Assembly: GCF_002607855.1 (NCBI RefSeq)
Contig: NZ_AWQQ01000069.1
Span: forward strand, 7,970-68,815
Direction of reading: 5' to 3'
Source of the DNA: Desulforamulus profundi
GTDB taxonomy: Bacteria; Bacillota_B; Desulfotomaculia; Desulfotomaculales; Desulfotomaculaceae
DNA length: 60,846 nucleotides
This document shows positions 35,694 through 45,468 of this stretch, piece after piece (within the stretch, counting starts at the first letter, position 1; every line of letters starts with the position of its first letter). Made by a program: the position numbers and the translations under genes. The notes below the pieces were generated by a model that was not told the origin of the DNA, made no database searches, and worked only from the letters and a program-made list of their open reading frames with translations.

Positions 35694-38486
35694 ACTGTGA
35701 AGATTGTTCTTGCAGCTTGTTGAGAACTTCTTTAAGCCGGTTTAAGGATTGGCCATAGCCGGACCAGTCCCCGGCCTTCAACCTGGCCTGTGCCTCGTCG
35801 TAAAGACGGTTCGCCTCGGCTGCCAGCTCTTTCAGAGTGGCCTGGGGAACGGGCTGCGATTCGCCCGGCTGATCGGTCTGGGGAGGCGTTCCCTGCTTGG
35901 GCGGTGCGGGTAAACCTGCCCCTTCGCCAAAGATCCTCTGCAGAGCCAGATCCAGGGTCGGCTCCATGACGATCTTGTCGCCGGAGGCCACAATAACCCT
36001 GCGCAGTTCCGGCATTTTACTCTGTTCGGACTGAAGGTAAAGGGGTTCAACATAAAGCAGCGAGTCTTTCACCGGAATTACCAGCAAGTTCCCCCGGATC
36101 ACCGATGAACCCCGCTGGTCCCAGAGGGACAGCTGTTGCGAAATGGTGGTGTCCTGGTCGATTCTGGCCTCGATCTGCATGGGGCCGTAAACAAGTTCCT
36201 GTTTGGGGAACTCGTAGACGACCATTTTTCCGTAATTCTCACCGTCTGAGCGGGCTCCCAGCCAGGCAATCATGTTTTTCTTGTTCTGCGGGGTAAAGGG
36301 CATAATCAAGACATATTCCGGCTTCTGCTCTCCGGGTAATACCGTGATGGTGTAATAGGCCTCCATGGGCTTTTCTTCGCTGCCTACCTTTTCGGTGGGC
36401 AGTGTCCACTTGTCTTCCCTGTTATAGAATACCTGCGGGTCGGTCATATGATACAGGGCATACATGCGGGACTGAATCAGAAATAAATCTTCGGGATACC
36501 GGACATGGGACCGTAAATCCGAGGGCATTTGATCCAGGGACTTAAACATGCCGGGGAATATTTTGCTGTAGGCTTGAATGATCGGGTCATTGGCATCTGC
36601 AATGTAGAAACTGACATCCCCGTTATAGGCGTTTACGGTCACCTTGACGGAATTTCGAATATAGTTGTTGCCCCTGTTGTCAAAGGGCTCGGAATAAGGG
36701 TACATGTCACTGACGGTATAGGCATCCCACAGCCAGATGATTTCCCCCTTGGCATTAATAACTGGATAGGGATCGCTGTCATAGCTCAGGAAAGGTGCAA
36801 TCTTGGGAACCCGATCCTTAATATTCCGGTAAAACAGCACCTGGCTGTCGTTGGTAATGTCGCTGGTCAACAGCATTTTATAATCTGCAAAATTGATGGC
36901 AAACAGAAGTTTCCGGACAAAGGAGCTGATTTTCACCCCGCCGGTTCCCTCATATTTGCTGTAAGCGTTGCCGTCGCCCTTGGGGTAATCAAACTCTTCT
37001 GTTTTGGTGTTAACGATGACATAACCATCGTCCGATTCTCCGTAATAGATCTCCGGCCGGGTTACTTTAATATCGGTGGAGGGCACCGGGGGAATATCTT
37101 TCAGGAAAAAACGAGGCAGGCCCTCGGCGGATACTTCATTGACCGGGCTCATGGCTACACCGTAACCGTGGGTATATTTTAACCGCTGGTTAATCCAGGT
37201 CTGGGCCTGCTGGGGCAGCTGGTCCTGGTTCATTTCCCTCACGGCTACCATTACCTGGCGATATCGTCCGTCTATTTGGTAGCGGTCAATATCAATATTT
37301 TTGAATTCATAGTACAAGCGCATTTCCTGCAGTTGGCTGTAGGTCTGCTGCAGCGGATGCCAGTCCCACAGGCGAATGTTTTCAATGGTGTTGCGGTTTT
37401 CCTGGATGTCCTTGGCCTGCAAGGTACGTCCGGCGGGAAATTCCCTTTGCTCAATGGTATCTAAATTATAGGCCTGTTGGGTTAACTTGATGCTATTGGC
37501 GATATAGGGCGCTTCTCGGGAAAATTCGTTGGGCAGCACCACGAATTTTTGAATGATTCCCGGGTACACGCCGCCCAGCAAAATAGAGGCCAGGATCAAA
37601 CCTGCAATGGAATAGGCAGCCAGCCGGAACCGCTTGAGAAAAATGTTGGCGAGGATCACCACTGCGTGATCAATGAAAGAACGGTCAAGACCTTATAGGC
37701 CAGTAAGGTAGCATGAATATCGGTATAACCGGCGCCATGCACCACCCCTCCGGTGGAATACAGGAGCCCGTACTGGTCCAACCGGTAGCCCCAGCTCTTT
37801 AAAATAAAGAACAGGGCGGCCAGAACAGACAGGTGGTATCTGGCGGCGGGGAAACGGAAGATCTTGGCCGGGCCTCCCCGGGCTGTATCGGTTACCAGGT
37901 AAACCAGAGCCACTAACAGTATGTTAATAAAAATGGCAGAGGCCAATAACCTGTAAATAAATTCAAAAAAGGGCAGACTGAACATGTAGAAGCCTATATC
38001 TTTGCTAAAAATCGGGTCTGCAGTGCCAAAGGCAGTCTGGTTAAAATACTTGAGCACAGTGACCCAATCACCGGCAACGGTGGTGCTGTAGAGAAAACCC
38101 AGCACCAAACTGAGAGCGGTAAAAACCGCTGTCAGCCGGCCAGGCGTTATTTGTTCGCGCCAATTTGGATAACCGGGCTGATTGATGGTAGAAACATTGT
38201 CATCGTCCTGATAAAAGGGACGGAAAGGTTTTGCGGACTGAATTGCTTGCAGGACGGACTTTTTGGTCAACATCAGGTTGACAAGCAACAGCACAAACAT
38301 GATAACGCCAACAAGAACCCGGAGTCCAATTTCGGACAGGATTCTGGTCGTAAAGACCTGGGGGTACTTTAGAGTGCTAAACCACAGCCAATCGATGTAT
38401 AGCCCCGCTCCCCAGCCAACCATTGAAAGAAGCAAAGCTGCTGTCAGAAGAAAAAGGCCAATGGAAAACCGTGACCCGTGCTGCAC
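35692..38486 (-). CDS. UPF0182/COG1615 large membrane protein, one frameshift
   Basis: One base restored near 37668 gives ~931 residues, normal for this family. The N-terminal ~300 residues hold seven or so membrane helices with YIDWLWFSTLKYPQVF, FSKDIGFYMFSLPFF and GAGYTDIHATLLAYKVL. The large outer region contains YTHGYGVAMSPVNEV, a family hallmark, and EIYYGESDDGYVIVNT. The C-terminus is Pro/Gln-rich then a short coiled coil. Start is GTG behind GGAGGTG. Function is unknown. Family members are common in clostridia, cyanobacteria and actinobacteria. Confidence 0.85.
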
Positions 38487-38528
38487 GACAACACCTCCGT
38501 TAAATGATTTGAAGTTTCCTTATTTACC

Positions 38529-38732
38529 TTACATGGGTTTGGTGCCTTTCATCTGATCGTCCGACTCTTTACGCAGTTTCGCTTCGCAAAACTGGCAAAA
38601 GGATACAGATTTCTTGGGCTTGAGAATAAAATCATCCTCTTCTCCCCACGGGTCAACGGACTTTTCAATTACGATCACCCGGCCACACATAATACAGCGG
38701 ACTTCATTTTCTTTGTTTTCCAATTCTGCCAC
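38529..38732 (-). CDS. Small zinc-ribbon protein (DUF2197-like)
   Basis: 67 residues. Two Cys pairs (CIMCGR at ~13-18 and FCQFCEAKLR at ~45-54) form a zinc ribbon. It matches small DUF2197-type proteins of Firmicutes from memory. It is 42 bp upstream of the UPF0182 start on the same strand and could be co-transcribed with it. Function unknown. Confidence 0.65.
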   Translation of the reverse strand: MAELENKENEVRCIMCGRVIVIEKSVDPWGEEDDFILKPKKSVSFCQFCEAKLRKESDDQMKGTKPM

Positions 38733-38919
38733 CCCCGTTAGTACGCCCTAATTGAGCAGATTAGTAAGACAATTCTGCCTGGGATGACAAAAATCCTTCC
38801 TGTCCTTGCATAGAAGTAATAAAAATCACAACCCTCTGCCGTGCCGCGCCCCGCTCACGGTTTTCGGGGTTATGTTTTCTTAACAGAAAAAGACTGATTC
38901 ATCCGCCTTTTTCTAAAAC

Positions 38920-39858
38920 TTATTGTTCCTGGGCCAGTTTGACAAGCCGGTCGGCCAGTTCGGGGAAATCTATGCCTGCATGTTTTGCTGCATCCGGAAA
39001 CAGGCTGGTGGCCGTCATACCGGGTAAAGTATTCACTTCCAGGGCGAAAATTTCGTCGTTTTTTACCATAAAATCAACCCGACCGAAGCCCCTACAGCCC
39101 AAGGCCAAATAGGCCCGGACAGCCAACTCCTTTATTTTGCTTTGTATCTCTTCGGGCAGCCTGGGCGGAATGATGTGGTCACTCATGCCCGGGGTATACT
39201 TGGCCTGGTAGTCGTAAACACCTGTCACAGAGGTGATCTCAATCAGGGGTAACGTAACGGGATCATGGTTTCCTAAAACGGATGCGGTGACTTCCATGCC
39301 GAAGATAAATTCTTCAATTAAAACATCATGATCATATTCCAGGGCGGATTCTATGGCAGCGCTCATTTTTTCTTGTTCGTGGACAAAGGAAATACCAATG
39401 GTAGAACCCTGGGTGTTTGCTTTGACCACAGCCGGCACGCCCACTTCCTTTATGGCCCTGGCGGCTGCCTGCTCCAAACCCTGGTTCAGCACTTCCCTTC
39501 GAGTTACAACGGTGAAGGCCGGGGTGGGAATTCCCTCCAAAGCAAATATTTTTTTGGCCGCAATTTTGTTAATGGCCAGTGCGCTGGCCAGTACACCGCT
39601 TCCGGTATAGGGGATCTCCAGCATCTCCAACAATCCCTGTATGGTTCCGTCTTCACCGTATTTCCCGTGTAAGGCCAGGAATGCCAGTTCTATTTTATTT
39701 TCCTTAAGCTGTTCCACCAGGTCAAATCCCACGTCTATTTTAAGCACATCGTGATAACCGGCGGCAAGCAGCGCTCTGTAAACGGCTTCACCGCTTCGCA
39801 AAGAAACCTCTCGTTCCTCTGAACGACCGCCACATAAGACTCCTATACGCAATGTCAA
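38920..39858 (-). CDS. ddl: D-alanine--D-alanine ligase
   Basis: 312 residues from TTG 39856-39858 (GGAGG 6 nt away). ATP-grasp features: IGVLCGGRSEEREVSLRSG, LALHGKYGEDGTIQGLLE, PYTGSGVLASALAINK, TQGSTIGISFV, EEFIFGMEVTAS, and the metal site CRGFGRVDFMV with EVNTLPGMTATS. It joins two D-alanines for peptidoglycan. Alone on this strand. Nearby 38733-38919 shows only low-complexity spacer. Confidence 0.93.
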   Translation of the reverse strand: MTLRIGVLCGGRSEEREVSLRSGEAVYRALLAAGYHDVLKIDVGFDLVEQLKENKIELAFLALHGKYGEDGTIQGLLEMLEIPYTGSGVLASALAINKIAAKKIFALEGIPTPAFTVVTRREVLNQGLEQAAARAIKEVGVPAVVKANTQGSTIGISFVHEQEKMSAAIESALEYDHDVLIEEFIFGMEVTASVLGNHDPVTLPLIEITSVTGVYDYQAKYTPGMSDHIIPPRLPEEIQSKIKELAVRAYLALGCRGFGRVDFMVKNDEIFALEVNTLPGMTATSLFPDAAKHAGIDFPELADRLVKLAQEQ

Positions 39859-40241
39859 ATTTCACCTCCCAACCGGTAAGCCCGGTAATAGTACAATTCT
39901 ATTATATTCTGAGGACACTTACAAAATCCTTGCCGTAATTTGGATAGTTTCTTACACTTCATAGATTATTATGCCATCTTATGACAAAACATGAAATACT
40001 TTTAACGAAAAATGCATTTACATTTTATTATAAAATATATTAAACTATTTGGTTATGTGGTCGTCATATGTATGTATTTATTATAAACAAGTTAATCGCA
40101 TTCAATCGTATGTCTGTAATATATAATAAACATAATATTCTAACCAATTGGCAATTGTTTAAATATTTTATCAACAACCCATTATCATAAATTTTCTAAA
40201 TCGATTGATATTTTGCTAAATTGCAACATATTGTGATCAAA
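39859..40241. other. AT-rich intergenic region upstream of the hydrogenase
   Basis: No gene seen. Highly AT-rich, with TAATATATAATAAACATAATA-like runs. TTGTGATCAAATT near 40231-40243 resembles a half-palindromic CRP/FNR-type site just ahead of the hydrogenase -35; this is only suggestive. Confidence 0.3.
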
Positions 40242-40271
40242 TTGACTTGTACCTAACAGACATGAGATAAT
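40242..40271 (+). promoter_or_regulatory. Promoter of the [FeFe] hydrogenase gene
   Basis: TTGACT (40242-40247) and GATAAT (40266-40271) are spaced 18 nt, 36 nt before the ATG. A well-placed AGGAGGAG follows at 40292-40299. Confidence 0.65.
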
Positions 40272-40306
40272 TTGCACAATTCAGATTACTATAGGAGGAG
40301 ATTTGC

Positions 40307-41701
40307 ATGAATCCTGTTTCAGAAGTAACAAAAATCCGCAGAGATATTTTTACCAGGATCGCCCGCTGGGCTCTTAATCAACCATTGGACGGTCCCTTTG
40401 AAATGGATATATCTGCTTTGGTAAAGGAAATTATTCCCGATGGACCTGCACGTTATCGGTGCTGTATTCATAAAGAAAGAGCAATTGTTGAAGAGCAGAT
40501 TAAAATTGCTGTTGGGTTAACCCCGTTAAATAACCCGGTAACTGTAATTCCCGATGCATGCAACCGTTGTTCCTTAACGAAATATCTAGTAACCGATGTC
40601 TGTCAAAACTGTGTGGCTCACCCCTGCCGTAACAGTTGCCCTAAAAAGGCAATTTCTGTTATTCAAAACCGTGCCTTTATTGATCAGACTTCCTGCGCAG
40701 AATGCGGTAAATGTGCCAAAGCCTGTCCTTATAACGCCATCATTGAAATTACACGGCCCTGTGAAAGAGCCTGTGCCATAGGCGCCATTAAGGTTGATGA
40801 GTCCCGTAAAGCGGTGATCGATAACAGTCTATGTGTATCCTGCGGCTTGTGTGTAACGGTTTGTCCCTTTGGAGCCATCACCGATCTTTCACAAATACTG
40901 GATGTTATTTGCTCCCTGCGGATCAAGGAACAACCCCATGTGGCCATCGTTGCACCTGCCATCGCAGGTCAGTTTGGACCAAAGGTAACGCCGGAACAAA
41001 TTAAAACAGGTTTACTGCAACTGGGATTTGATGAAATGGTTGAAGCGGCCCTGGGTGCGGATATTGTAGCGAAAGAAGAAGCCCATGAAATTATGGAGCA
41101 TGTCGGTCAAAAAAATGTAATGACCAACTCCTGCTGCCCTGCCTTTGCCAATGCGGTGGCTGTTAAAATGCCGGAGCTGAAAGACATAATTTCCACCACC
41201 TTATCCCCCATGCGAGTTACCGGCCAGTTAGTTAAGGACAAGTATGCCAACAAGGTGACCACGGTATTCATCGGTCCCTGTATTGCCAAAAAAGCAGAAG
41301 CTACCCGGGGGGATGAAATTGACCTGGTCTTAACTTTTGAGGAGTTGGCTGCCATCTTCTCAGCCTCGGAGATTGATCTTTCCTCCCTGGCCCCTACCGA
41401 AGTAAAAGATGCCTCACCCAACGGAAGGCTGTTTGCAAGGGCCGGTGGCGTAAGCGCTGCCGTTCGCAAGCACATCAACAGCGATATGGATTTGGAAATA
41501 TTGCAGGTACAAGGTCTGGGGCAGTGCCTGTCTGCCTTAAAAACCGCTGCTAAGAAAGTCAATGGTGCAGGCCTCACCTTCATCGAGGGTATGGCTTGTG
41601 AAGGAGGCTGTGTGGGCGGACCCGGGACCATAGTAACCATTGCTGCGGGTACCCGGGCAGTGGAAAAACATGCAGGTGAAAGCATCATATTACCTAAATA
41701 A
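40307..41701 (+). CDS. Monomeric [FeFe] hydrogenase, group-B-like
   Basis: 464 residues. The N-terminal ~95 residues are a leader domain. Then come Cys clusters: CNRCSLTKYLVTDVCQNC, CRNSC, a CAECGKCAKACP ferredoxin motif and CVSCGLCVTVCP. The H-cluster domain starts near 205 with L1 NSCCPAF, L2 GPCIAKKAEA and L3 MACEGGCVGGPG. The L2 (GPC instead of MPC) and the ferredoxin arrangement match group B enzymes rather than the well-studied group A. It should interconvert protons and H2 with ferredoxin. Maturases hydEFG are not in the window. Alone behind its own promoter and terminator. Confidence 0.85.
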   Translation: MNPVSEVTKIRRDIFTRIARWALNQPLDGPFEMDISALVKEIIPDGPARYRCCIHKERAIVEEQIKIAVGLTPLNNPVTVIPDACNRCSLTKYLVTDVCQNCVAHPCRNSCPKKAISVIQNRAFIDQTSCAECGKCAKACPYNAIIEITRPCERACAIGAIKVDESRKAVIDNSLCVSCGLCVTVCPFGAITDLSQILDVICSLRIKEQPHVAIVAPAIAGQFGPKVTPEQIKTGLLQLGFDEMVEAALGADIVAKEEAHEIMEHVGQKNVMTNSCCPAFANAVAVKMPELKDIISTTLSPMRVTGQLVKDKYANKVTTVFIGPCIAKKAEATRGDEIDLVLTFEELAAIFSASEIDLSSLAPTEVKDASPNGRLFARAGGVSAAVRKHINSDMDLEILQVQGLGQCLSALKTAAKKVNGAGLTFIEGMACEGGCVGGPGTIVTIAAGTRAVEKHAGESIILPK

Positions 41702-41726
41702 AAACCGGCCCGGGGCCGGTTTTTTT
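41701..41726 (+). terminator. Terminator after the hydrogenase
   Basis: AAAACCGGCC and GGCCGGTTTTTTT around a four-base loop, starting at the last base of the stop codon. Confidence 0.88.
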
Positions 41727-42075
41727 ACCTCTTTTTCTTGCTTTTCTCTTTTCCTGCGGCTTTCTTCTGCTGCAATGGTTCTGTTTGAGGCGCAAACAAA
41801 GCGTGAAACACTTTATCCCAAATCCATACCGTGGTGAATTTGGCGGTAAGGATGCCACCAACCAGCAGACCGGCGAACAGCTTCCAGTTATAAAATAATA
41901 TAAAGCCTGAGAAACCAATAAACAGCAGGATAGAAAGTTTTAAAATAAATTGAACCGTCGGATTGCGATAGACCAAGGGTGTTTCTTTTATGTTGTCTTT
42001 ATCATGGATGCCCTTTGTCATAACTAAGCCAAGAATTAAAAGAAAGACCATTGATACAATAATATTTGTTGCCAT
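41725..42075 (-). CDS. Small membrane protein of unknown function
   Basis: 116 residues, ATG 42073-42075 after GGGGGTAAAGG. Three hydrophobic segments (~4-20, ~45-62, ~65-85) precede a Lys-rich tail. No family recognised. Convergent with the hydrogenase gene and sharing its terminator region. Confidence 0.6.
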   Translation of the reverse strand: MATNIIVSMVFLLILGLVMTKGIHDKDNIKETPLVYRNPTVQFILKLSILLFIGFSGFILFYNWKLFAGLLVGGILTAKFTTVWIWDKVFHALFAPQTEPLQQKKAAGKEKSKKKR

Positions 42076-42219
42076 CCTTTACCCCCCTCAGGTGTTCCTT
42101 TACCTCAATTATAACAATAGAACTTAAGTTATTTGCAAGGCCTTTCTGATTACCGGAGCCAAAACTTACCTCCCATTCTTATAAAACTCATGTTATAATT
42201 GCTTAAAGGAGGGATCCCG

Positions 42220-42513
42220 GTGAGTGAGAACAAAAGCATGGAGCAAATGGTTAGCCAGTTGATTACCATGGTGGGCAAGGTTTTAGAGGGGCAAAACGAC
42301 ATAAAAGCTGAAATGTCTGAGATGAAAGCGGAAATGTCTGAGATGAAAGCGGAAATTGCCGGCATAAAGGTAGAAATGACCGAGATTAAAAACCGTCTGA
42401 ACGACATAGACGGCAAACTGGTTTACCTGACAGCGGACGTTGAATTATTAGAGCACGAAACACAACAAAACAAAAAGGAAATTAACCGCATTAAAAAGCA
42501 AATCGAGGCTTAA
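42220..42513 (+). CDS. Coiled-coil protein with tandem heptad repeat
   Basis: 97 residues from GTG 42220 behind AGGAGGG. The middle carries an exact duplicated 21-base unit coding EMSEMKA, followed by variants (EIAGIKV, EMTEIKN), forming a continuous coiled coil. This kind of repeat (KAEMSEMKAEM) occurs in many small clostridial proteins of unknown role. No membrane helix. Confidence 0.6.
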   Translation: MSENKSMEQMVSQLITMVGKVLEGQNDIKAEMSEMKAEMSEMKAEIAGIKVEMTEIKNRLNDIDGKLVYLTADVELLEHETQQNKKEINRIKKQIEA

Positions 42514-42584
42514 CGGGTGGTCCATGGCACCTCCCTTATTTTTTGCACTTTTACCGGATTATCCACTGCGGTTATTGAACATAA

Positions 42585-42617
42585 AAAACCTGCTATCCTT
42601 TTATAATAGCAGGTTTT
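42585..42617 (-). terminator. Terminator after tRNA-Trp
   Basis: AAAACCTGCTAT (42585-42596) pairs exactly with ATAGCAGGTTTT (42606-42617). On the minus strand it ends in T's 7 bp beyond the tRNA. Confidence 0.75.
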
Positions 42618-42623
42618 ACTTAC

Positions 42624-42699
42624 TGGCGGGGGCAGAAGGACTTGAACCCTCAACCAACGGTTTTGGAGACCGCTACTCTACCAATTGAGCTATACCCCC
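42624..42699 (-). tRNA. trnW: tRNA-Trp (anticodon CCA)
   Basis: The minus strand starts GGGGGTATAGCTCAATTGGT, has anticodon loop CTCCAAA, T-loop GGTTCAAGTCC, and closes with TGCCCCC, discriminator G and an encoded CCA. All four stems pair. Confidence 0.96.
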
Positions 42700-42944
42700 G
42701 TAATTCAGTTGTTTTCCCTGACGCAAGAGTTAGTATATCAAAAACCCGGTTGTTAGTCAACATAAATAATGTCGCTTTTTTGCTATAAAAATTGTTCATG
42801 GTTATCTAATTTTTCCATTGGAGTGAACTGAATTTCCTTATGCTTATATTCAACCATAAAAGAATAAATAGATTTTATCAGCGAAAACTAATGATGACAA
42901 GGGTTCCATAACCAGGACAACAATGATGCAGGTAGGTGAATGAA

Positions 42945-43112
42945 ATGGGACATTTTATCTATTTTGACCCGAATAAAAACAATATGGAGACTGCGGAGGA
43001 ACTGCAGCCGGAACTGAGACCCAAAGGAGTTGACCTGATTTCCCCGGAACAGTGGACGTACTGCGAGAAGGAAAAAGAATTAACCCGTTTTGCCGAACGC
43101 AATAAAGAATAA
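42945..43112 (+). CDS. Small acidic protein of unknown function
   Basis: 55 residues from ATG 42945: MGHFIYFDPNKNNMETAEEL, then RPKGVDLISPEQWTYCEKEK. A GGTAGGTGA ribosome site precedes. Hydrophilic, no motif recognised. The stop lies a few bases before a bidirectional terminator. Confidence 0.5.
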   Translation: MGHFIYFDPNKNNMETAEELQPELRPKGVDLISPEQWTYCEKEKELTRFAERNKE

Positions 43113-43124
43113 GTATAATGAAGG

Positions 43125-43154
43125 AAAACCCAGGAGCAAATGCCCCTGGGTTTT
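43125..43154. terminator. Bidirectional terminator
   Basis: AAAACCCAGG (43125-43134) pairs exactly with CCTGGGTTTT (43145-43154); it lies between the convergent small gene and the EF-G-like gene. Confidence 0.75.
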
Positions 43155-43158
43155 GGTA

Positions 43159-45165
43159 TTACTTACTGGCTTCCTTTTCTTCCCTGGCCTTTTTAATCAC
43201 CATTTCAGCTTCACGACCGGAGAATTCCTCGTAACTGGAGAATTCCATGGTGAAGGAGCCGCGACCCTGGGTCATGGACTTCAGGTCGATGGCGTAACGG
43301 TACATTTCAGACAGGGGAACCTGGGCACGGATTTTCACCAGTTTACCCATGGGTTCGGTGCCGAGCACACGACCGCGCTTGGTGTTGAAGTCGCTGATAA
43401 TGTCGCCCATGAAGTTTTCCGGCACGGTAACTTCTACGTTTTGGATGGGCTCCAGCAGGGCCGGGCTGGCCTGTTCGCAACCTTTCTTGAAGGCTAAATG
43501 AGCTGCAATCTTAAAGGCCATTTCAGAAGAGTCTACCGGGTGGTAAGAGCCATCGTACAAGGTGGCCTTCAGACCGGTAACAGGGAATCCTGCCAGCACC
43601 CCTTCTTCCAATGCTTCTCTTAAACCCTTTTCAACGGCCGGGAAGAAGTTCCTGGGAACCGCGCCGCCGAACACTTCTTCACCAAAGACAAAGTGTTCAT
43701 CCGTGGGCTCAAAGCGAATCCAGACATGTCCGTACTGGCCACGGCCGCCGGATTGCTTCTTGTGCTTGCCTTCCACTTCAACCTTCTTGCGAATGGTTTC
43801 GCGATAGGGCACCCTGGCTTCTTCCAGTACCACATCAACGCCGTATTTCTTCTTCAGGCGGTCAACCATAATCTGAGTCTGTGCTTCACCCATGGTGATC
43901 AGCAGGGTTTGCTTGGTTTCGGTATTCTTCTGAACCTTAATGGTGGGATCTTCTTCGGTTAACTTTAACAGGGCATCACCCAGTTTGTCTTCGTCGTTTT
44001 TACTCTTGGGCGCCACCGCAGTGGTCAGGGTGGGAACCGGGAACTCGATGCCTTCCAATTCCAGGGGCTTATCTTTGTCGGCCAGGGTATCTCCGGTGCT
44101 GGTATCCTGAAGTTTCACCAGTACCGCCAGGTCGCCGCAAGGAACTACATCGGTTTGTACGGTGGTTTTGCCGCGTACATAGAGGATCTGGCCGATTTTT
44201 TCCGCTTTGTCTTTGGTTACGTTAACAACGGCAGAGTCATTCTTTAACTGCCCCCGGAATACCCGGAAGAAGTTCATTTTGCCTACATAGGGGTCGGCAA
44301 TGGTCTTAAATACCAGGGCGGCCACAGGACCTTCCTCAACCTGGGGAGCCGGGAAATAAGCAGCCAGGAAATCAAGAATTTGCGCTACGCCAATTTTCTT
44401 GGTGGCACTGCAGGACAGCACAGGCACAAATTTACCCAGGGCTAGGCTCTTGCGGAAGCCGTCTTTAATTTCATCCGGGGTAAGCTCTTCCCCTTCCAGG
44501 TACTTCATGGTCAGCTCGTCGTCGCCCTCAGCGGCGGCTTCCACCATGGCCTCACGATAGACCTCCATTTGATCCGCCAGATCTCCCGGTACAGGAATTT
44601 CTTTGCCTTTGCCGTCACCGGTGAAGGCCTTTTGTTCCATGACATTGACAACACCGCTGAAATCGGTAAAAGCGCCAATGGGAAGCTGGATGGGTACAAA
44701 ATTTGCCCCAAACTTTGCCTTCAAATTATCCAAAACCTTGTCAAAGTTCGCATTTTCACGATCCATTTTATTGATAACAACGATCTTGGGCAGCTCATCC
44801 GCCATATCCCAGATCACTTCATGCTGAACCTGGACACCGTCTACGGCGGAAACCACAAATAAAGCGCCGTCGGCAACACGTAAAGAACCTTTTACTTCAC
44901 CTATGAAATCCGAGAAGCCGGGGGTGTCTAACAGGTTAATCTTTGTATTATTCCACTCAACGGGTACCAAACTGGTATGAATGGTCATTTTGCGGGCGGT
45001 TTCTTCAGGATGGTAGTCCGAAACAGTGGTACCGTCCTCCACTCTGCCAAGTCGGGAAAGAGTTCCGGTGTTAAACAACATGGCTTCTACCAGAGAAGTC
45101 TTGCCAGAACCGCCGTGGGCAACCACTGCGACGTTGCGGAGTTGATTGGATTGGTAATTTTTCAA
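43159..45165 (-). CDS. fusA2: Elongation factor G-like GTPase (EF-G paralogue)
   Basis: 668 residues. GTPase motifs: AHGGSGKTSLVEAM (G1), DTPGFSDF (G3), VVINKMDREN (G4). Domains II-V follow with GEAQTQIMVDRLKKKYGVDV, a QSGGRGQYGHVWI domain-IV entry, and TQGRGSFTMEFSSYE near the end. G1 reads GGSGKTS rather than AHIDAGKTT of canonical EF-G, which marks the FusA2/EF-G-like branch found beside, not instead of, EF-G. TTG start behind AGGAGG. Its role in translation is not settled. Confidence 0.88.
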   Translation of the reverse strand: MKNYQSNQLRNVAVVAHGGSGKTSLVEAMLFNTGTLSRLGRVEDGTTVSDYHPEETARKMTIHTSLVPVEWNNTKINLLDTPGFSDFIGEVKGSLRVADGALFVVSAVDGVQVQHEVIWDMADELPKIVVINKMDRENANFDKVLDNLKAKFGANFVPIQLPIGAFTDFSGVVNVMEQKAFTGDGKGKEIPVPGDLADQMEVYREAMVEAAAEGDDELTMKYLEGEELTPDEIKDGFRKSLALGKFVPVLSCSATKKIGVAQILDFLAAYFPAPQVEEGPVAALVFKTIADPYVGKMNFFRVFRGQLKNDSAVVNVTKDKAEKIGQILYVRGKTTVQTDVVPCGDLAVLVKLQDTSTGDTLADKDKPLELEGIEFPVPTLTTAVAPKSKNDEDKLGDALLKLTEEDPTIKVQKNTETKQTLLITMGEAQTQIMVDRLKKKYGVDVVLEEARVPYRETIRKKVEVEGKHKKQSGGRGQYGHVWIRFEPTDEHFVFGEEVFGGAVPRNFFPAVEKGLREALEEGVLAGFPVTGLKATLYDGSYHPVDSSEMAFKIAAHLAFKKGCEQASPALLEPIQNVEVTVPENFMGDIISDFNTKRGRVLGTEPMGKLVKIRAQVPLSEMYRYAIDLKSMTQGRGSFTMEFSSYEEFSGREAEMVIKKAREEKEASK

Positions 45166-45468
45166 AGTTCAGGCCTCCTTTTGTAAATAATGGTATCCTC
45201 TCTTAACAAATTATATACACATTTAACCAATTTCAGGTAAATATGGCAGGGTTGTCATGTACTATGACATTTACCAAAAATCAAGGTTTATAGGATTAAA
45301 TTTATGTTAACGTTTCTACACGTATTATCCAAATCCTCTTAATATAACGAAAATTGAATTTTAAATTTTCACTGCCATTTTTTTCTTTAGCTTACTTTTC
45401 ATACCAGGATGCCCGTTGTCATAAACATAACATAGTGGAATATCTGGCCTTGTCAGGGCGAAAGGAAA

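Noticed and set aside
36529..37182. 217-codon plus-strand frame opposite UPF0182
   Set aside because: It lies wholly antisense to well-conserved UPF0182 motifs and has no ribosome site.
42301..42342. Possible CRISPR or tandem-repeat array
   Set aside because: The repeat is two copies of a 21-bp in-frame heptad unit in a coiled-coil gene, with no spacers. No CRISPR array was seen in the window.
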